Positions 60,827-64,000 of a stretch of 64,000 nucleotides of DNA are shown piece by piece. The stretch comes from an uncultured Ramlibacter sp. (lineage in GTDB: Bacteria > Pseudomonadota > Gammaproteobacteria > Burkholderiales > Burkholderiaceae_C): the NCBI RefSeq assembly GCF_936925435.1, contig NZ_CAKZHQ010000012.1, positions 1 through 64,000 of the forward strand, in the 5' to 3' direction. How positions within the stretch are numbered: the stretch's first letter is position 1; every line of letters begins with the position of its first letter. The position numbers were made by a program, and so were the translations under genes. The notes under the pieces are model-generated. The model was not told the origin of the DNA and did not search any database. It saw only the letters and a list, made by a program, of their open reading frames with translations.

Positions 60827-63244
60827 ATGCAATTCCCCGAGTCCTGGTTGCGCGAATTCTGCAACCCGCCGCTGACGACCCAGCAGATCGCCGACACCCT
60901 GACCATGGGTGGGCTGGAGGTGGAAGACCTGCGCCCTGTCGCGCCGCCCTTCAGCAAGGTGGTTGTGGGCGAGATCAAGGAAACCGCTCAGCATCCCAAC
61001 GCCGATCGCCTGCGCGTCTGCCAGGTCGATGTCGGGCAGGGCGCCCTGCTCAACATCGTGTGCGGCGCACCCAATGCGCGGGTTGGCATCAAGGTGCCTT
61101 GCGCCCTGGTGGGCGCCCAATTGCCGCCTGGCGACGATGGCAAGCCCTTTCTCATCAAGCTGGGCAAGCTGCGTGGTGTCGAAAGCCAAGGCATGCTGTG
61201 TTCGGCAAGCGAGCTCAAGCTCAATGAAGACCATGGCGGTCTGCTCGAACTGAGCGCCGACACGGCAATTGGTGCCGATATCCGCGACGTTCTCAAGCTT
61301 GACGATGCTGTCTTCACGCTCAAGCTCACGCCCAACCTGGCCCATGCGCTCAGCGTCTATGGCGTGGCGCGCGAATTGTCCGCGCTTACCGGCGCGCCGC
61401 TCAAGCAGCCGGTTTTTCCGGCCGTTGCGCCGGCCATCGACGCCCGGGTGCGGGTCCAGGTCAGTGCACCTGACCTGTGCGGCAGGTTTTCGGGGCGTGT
61501 CGTGCGCAATGTCGACACCAAGGCAGCGACGCCGCAGTGGATGGTTGACCGCCTTGCGCGCTGCGGGCAGCGCAGAGTCACGGCGCTGGTGGACATCTCC
61601 AACTATGTGATGTTCGAGTACGGCCGGCCGTCGCACATCTTCGACCAGGACAAGATCCATGGCGCCCTGGACGTGCGCTGGGGCCGGCCCGGCGAGCAGC
61701 TCAAGCTGCTCAATGGCAACACCGTGACCGTGGACGAGAAGGTCGGCGTGATCGCCGATGAGCGCGAGGTGGAATCGCTGGCCGGCATCATGGGGGGCGA
61801 CTCGACGGCCGTGTCGGACGACACCAAGAACGTTTATGTGGAAGCCGCATTCTGGTGGCCGCAGGCCATCCAGGGCCGGGCCCGCCGCTATAACTTCACC
61901 ACCGATGCCGGCCACCGCTTCGAGCGCGGTGTGGACCCGAGCCAGACGGTGGAGCACATCGAGCACATCACCCGCCTAATCCTCGATATCTGCGGCGGCG
62001 AGGCTGGTCCGATGGATGACCAGACCATCAGCCTGCCGGAGCAAAAGCCGGTGTCGCTGCGTGTGGACCGCGCAGCGCGGGTCATCGGCATGCCTGTCAC
62101 ACAGGCGCAGTGCACCGACGCGCTGTCCCGGCTGGGGCTGGCGGTGACGCACAAGGATGGCGTCCTGACCGTGGTCCCGCCGAGCTACCGCTTCGACCTG
62201 AACATCGAGGAAGACCTGATCGAAGAGGTCGTGCGCATCATCGGCTACAACAACCTGCCGGTGACGCCTCCGTTGGCGCCCATCACGGCCAAACTGCCCC
62301 TGGAGTCACGCCGCAGCCGTTTTGCCGTGCGCCGCCAGCTGGCCGCCCTGGGTTACCAGGAAACCATCAACTTCAGCTTTGTGGAAGAGGGCTGGGAGCG
62401 CGACCTGGCAGGCAACGCCAACCCGGTCCAGCTTCTCAATCCCATTGCCAGCCAGATGAGCGTGATGCGTTCCTCGCTGTTGGGGTCGCTGCTGCAGGTC
62501 CTGAAGTTCAATCTCGACCGCAAGGCCGAACGTGTCCGCGTGTTCGAACTGGGCCGCGTTTTCCTGCGCGACGCCGCCGTGGCAACCACGGATACCACCG
62601 TGCGTGGCATCCACCAGCCGATGCGCGTGGCGGGCCTTGCCTACGGGGACGCCGATGGCTTGCAGTGGGGCCGCAAGCCCACGGGCGCGGACTTCTTCGA
62701 CATCAAGGGGGACGTCCAGGCCCTGCTGTCACCGCTGGCCGCCGAATACAGGCCGGCAGAGCATCCCGCGATGCATCCCGGCCGTTGCGCCAGTGTCTGG
62801 CTGGAAGGCCGGCAAGTGGGCTTCGTTGGCGAGCTCCATCCGCGTTGGCGCCAGCAGTGGGAGCTGGCCCAGGCGCCCGTGCTGTTTGAGCTTGAGCTGG
62901 AGGTCGTACTGGCGCGGCCCGTGGCGCGATTCGAGCCGGTGCCGCGCCTGCAGCCGGCTGAACGCGACATCGCGGTCATCGTGGCCGACACGGTGACCCA
63001 CGCAGCGCTGATGGCTGCCGTGCATTCGGCCGCAACCGGCGGCTTGTTGCGCGATGCATTGTTGTTCGATGTGTACAAGCCCAAGCAGGGCGCGCAGGCT
63101 GTTGGCGCCAATGAAAAAAGCCTGGCGGTGCGCTTGACGCTGGCAGGCACGGACGCGACACTGACCGACGACCAGATCGACGCCGCGGTGCAAGCCGTGG
63201 TGGAGCGGATCGCCGGCCAGTTGGGCGGACGCCTGAGGGGATGA
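60827..63244 (+). CDS. pheT: phenylalanine--tRNA ligase beta subunit
   Basis: The 805-residue PheT has [34 protein letters not shown] at its start, a tRNA-binding OB domain ([26 protein letters not shown]), the B3/B4 editing domain with [13 protein letters not shown], and a C-terminal FDX-ACB domain. It edits mischarged Tyr and binds the anticodon stem. ATG 60827 is the start; the upstream extension overlaps pheS. It is cotranscribed with pheS and ihfA, which starts 4 bases after its stop. Confidence 0.98.
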   Translation: MQFPESWLREFCNPPLTTQQIADTLTMGGLEVEDLRPVAPPFSKVVVGEIKETAQHPNADRLRVCQVDVGQGALLNIVCGAPNARVGIKVPCALVGAQLPPGDDGKPFLIKLGKLRGVESQGMLCSASELKLNEDHGGLLELSADTAIGADIRDVLKLDDAVFTLKLTPNLAHALSVYGVARELSALTGAPLKQPVFPAVAPAIDARVRVQVSAPDLCGRFSGRVVRNVDTKAATPQWMVDRLARCGQRRVTALVDISNYVMFEYGRPSHIFDQDKIHGALDVRWGRPGEQLKLLNGNTVTVDEKVGVIADEREVESLAGIMGGDSTAVSDDTKNVYVEAAFWWPQAIQGRARRYNFTTDAGHRFERGVDPSQTVEHIEHITRLILDICGGEAGPMDDQTISLPEQKPVSLRVDRAARVIGMPVTQAQCTDALSRLGLAVTHKDGVLTVVPPSYRFDLNIEEDLIEEVVRIIGYNNLPVTPPLAPITAKLPLESRRSRFAVRRQLAALGYQETINFSFVEEGWERDLAGNANPVQLLNPIASQMSVMRSSLLGSLLQVLKFNLDRKAERVRVFELGRVFLRDAAVATTDTTVRGIHQPMRVAGLAYGDADGLQWGRKPTGADFFDIKGDVQALLSPLAAEYRPAEHPAMHPGRCASVWLEGRQVGFVGELHPRWRQQWELAQAPVLFELELEVVLARPVARFEPVPRLQPAERDIAVIVADTVTHAALMAAVHSAATGGLLRDALLFDVYKPKQGAQAVGANEKSLAVRLTLAGTDATLTDDQIDAAVQAVVERIAGQLGGRLRG

Positions 63245-63248
63245 ATGC

Positions 63249-63626
63249 ATGAACGCGCTCGCCACGACAAACAAGGAAGAGTCGACGATGGAGTTCACCG
63301 TTGAGAGCCTGGAAACGCCGGCCCTGACCAAGGCGCAGCTGGCGGAATTGTTGTTCGAGCAGATCGGCCTGAACAAGCGCGAATCCAAGGACATGATCGA
63401 CGCCTTTTTCGACCTGATTTCCGACAGCCTGGTCGATGGCCAGGACGTGAAGATCTCCGGCTTCGGCAATTTCCAGATCCGGACCAAGGCGCCCAGGCCC
63501 GGCCGCAATCCCCGTACCGGTGAAGCCATCCCGATCCAGGCCCGCCGCGTCGTCACTTTCCACGCCAGCCACAAGCTCAAGGAGCAGATCCAGGGCAACG
63601 GCGCTGCGGATTCCTCCACAGTCTGA
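63249..63626 (+). CDS. ihfA: integration host factor alpha subunit
   Basis: A 125-residue HU/IHF protein that bends DNA. The DNA-binding arm signature [25 protein letters not shown] is clear, after the helical [31 protein letters not shown] lies 7 bases before ATG 63249; an internal start at 63288 would give the more usual length of about 112 and cannot be excluded. Its place after pheT is the conserved order. Confidence 0.96.
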   Translation: MNALATTNKEESTMEFTVESLETPALTKAQLAELLFEQIGLNKRESKDMIDAFFDLISDSLVDGQDVKISGFGNFQIRTKAPRPGRNPRTGEAIPIQARRVVTFHASHKLKEQIQGNGAADSSTV

Positions 63627-63688
63627 GGGAAGGCGGCCCGGGATGGCCGGCAGACAGGCTTTGCATGCCGGGCTGACTTAGAGTAACC

Positions 63689-63706
63689 TAGGAGCTTTCT
63701 CTCCTA
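63689..63706. other. small inverted repeat before MerR gene
   Basis: TAGGAG and CTCCTA are perfect 6-base arms around CTTTCT, 15 bases before the MerR-type start codon. It could be an operator or a hairpin covering the ribosome site; there is no T tract. Confidence 0.4.
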
Positions 63707-63720
63707 CAACATTGATTTCA

Positions 63721-64000
63721 ATGGAGAAAGCCCTCCCTTCCATACCGGCCAAGCGCTACTTCACCATCGGTGAAGTGAGCGATCTGTGCGGCGTCAAGCC
63801 GCACGTGCTACGGTATTGGGAGCAGGAATTCACGCAGCTGCGCCCCATGAAGCGGCGCGGCAACCGGCGCTATTACCAGCACCATGAAGTGCTGATGATC
63901 CGGCGCATCCGCGATCTGCTCTACGACCAGGGCTTCACCATCAGCGGTGCACGCAACAAGCTGCAGGAGCTGGTGCAGGTCGAGCGTGACAAGCGCCGTT
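63721..64000 (+). CDS. MerR family regulator, 3' truncated by window edge
   Basis: The first 93 codons of a MerR-type protein: RYFTIGEVSDLCGVKPHVLRYWEQEF (winged helix, residues 12-37) and RRGNRRYYQHHEVLMIRRIRDLLYDQGFTISGARNKL. It matches the small MerR homologue usually encoded after ihfA in beta- and gammaproteobacteria. There is no strong ribosome site before ATG 63721. The frame is open to the end of the window, so the C-terminal part is unseen. Confidence 0.92.
   Translation, partial: MEKALPSIPAKRYFTIGEVSDLCGVKPHVLRYWEQEFTQLRPMKRRGNRRYYQHHEVLMIRRIRDLLYDQGFTISGARNKLQELVQVERDKRR

Overview
The window is a continuous, gene-dense, high-GC stretch of bacterial chromosome. Gene content points to a betaproteobacterium of the order Burkholderiales, most likely Comamonadaceae. 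The evidence is a 3-hydroxybenzoate 4-hydroxylase that closely resembles Comamonas MobA, a five-step Hut pathway, an orphan Bug-type solute-binding protein, an AKKAAPAKK-tailed SWIB protein, and a dispersed repeat of about 50 bp with a CGGGGGCTAGAGGC end that I associate with this family. No rRNA, tRNA, CRISPR array, transposase or phage gene was seen. No gene-free stretch exceeds about 240 bases. The genus is not determined.

Layout. 1-6751: 3' part of clpB, small hypotheticals, a leaderless solute-binding-fold protein, a CBS-domain protein, a stand-alone receiver, an SDR, a J-domain membrane protein and a tandem pair of tiny disordered proteins. 6817-17390: histidine utilisation. hutU-hutH and a NitT/TauT-type ABC transporter run on the minus strand, and hutC-hutD-hutI-hutG-hutF run divergently from a shared palindromic operator. 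17347-21440: an acyltransferase, mobA and a LysR gene. 21618-32677: a probable hydantoin or cyclic-imide island with D-carbamoylase, hydantoin racemase, FAD-linked oxidase, flavin-reductase-like protein, LysR, DHDPS-like aldolase, degenerate SDR, D-hydantoinase and a polar amino-acid ABC transporter. 32778-43863: a serine-hydrolase remnant, a YeeE/YedE pair, a hybrid sensor kinase with receiver partner, ferredoxin, AraC/MFS divergent pair, GspA-GspB, phosphatase and bactofilin. 43890-50748: a TetR-centred island with Bug protein, Gfo/Idh/MocA dehydrogenase, DUF993 protein, TIM-barrel isomerase and a ThDP enzyme. 50827-56147: SWIB histone-like protein, two EamA exporters around an Lrp regulator, a gamma-glutamylcyclotransferase, isocitrate lyase behind an unusual AT-rich promoter, and a small zinc-finger protein. 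56205-64000: the conserved translation cluster thrS-infC-rpmI-rplT-pheS-pheT-ihfA and the start of a MerR gene.

How it works together. The hut genes take histidine through urocanate, imidazolonepropionate, formiminoglutamate and formylglutamate to glutamate; the adjoining transporter probably imports a substrate for them. In the hydantoin island, racemase, hydantoinase and carbamoylase form the classic hydantoin to D-amino acid route, and two matching LysR-type boxes suggest one regulator for both divergent operons. In the TetR island two copies of an 18-bp site suggest that TetR controls both itself with the ThDP enzyme and the Bug/dehydrogenase operon. infC starts at an ATC codon and thrS is preceded by a terminator and a threonine-containing mini-ORF, which suggests translational and attenuation control of this cluster. 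Most other long ORFs are antisense shadows of these genes, as expected at this GC content.
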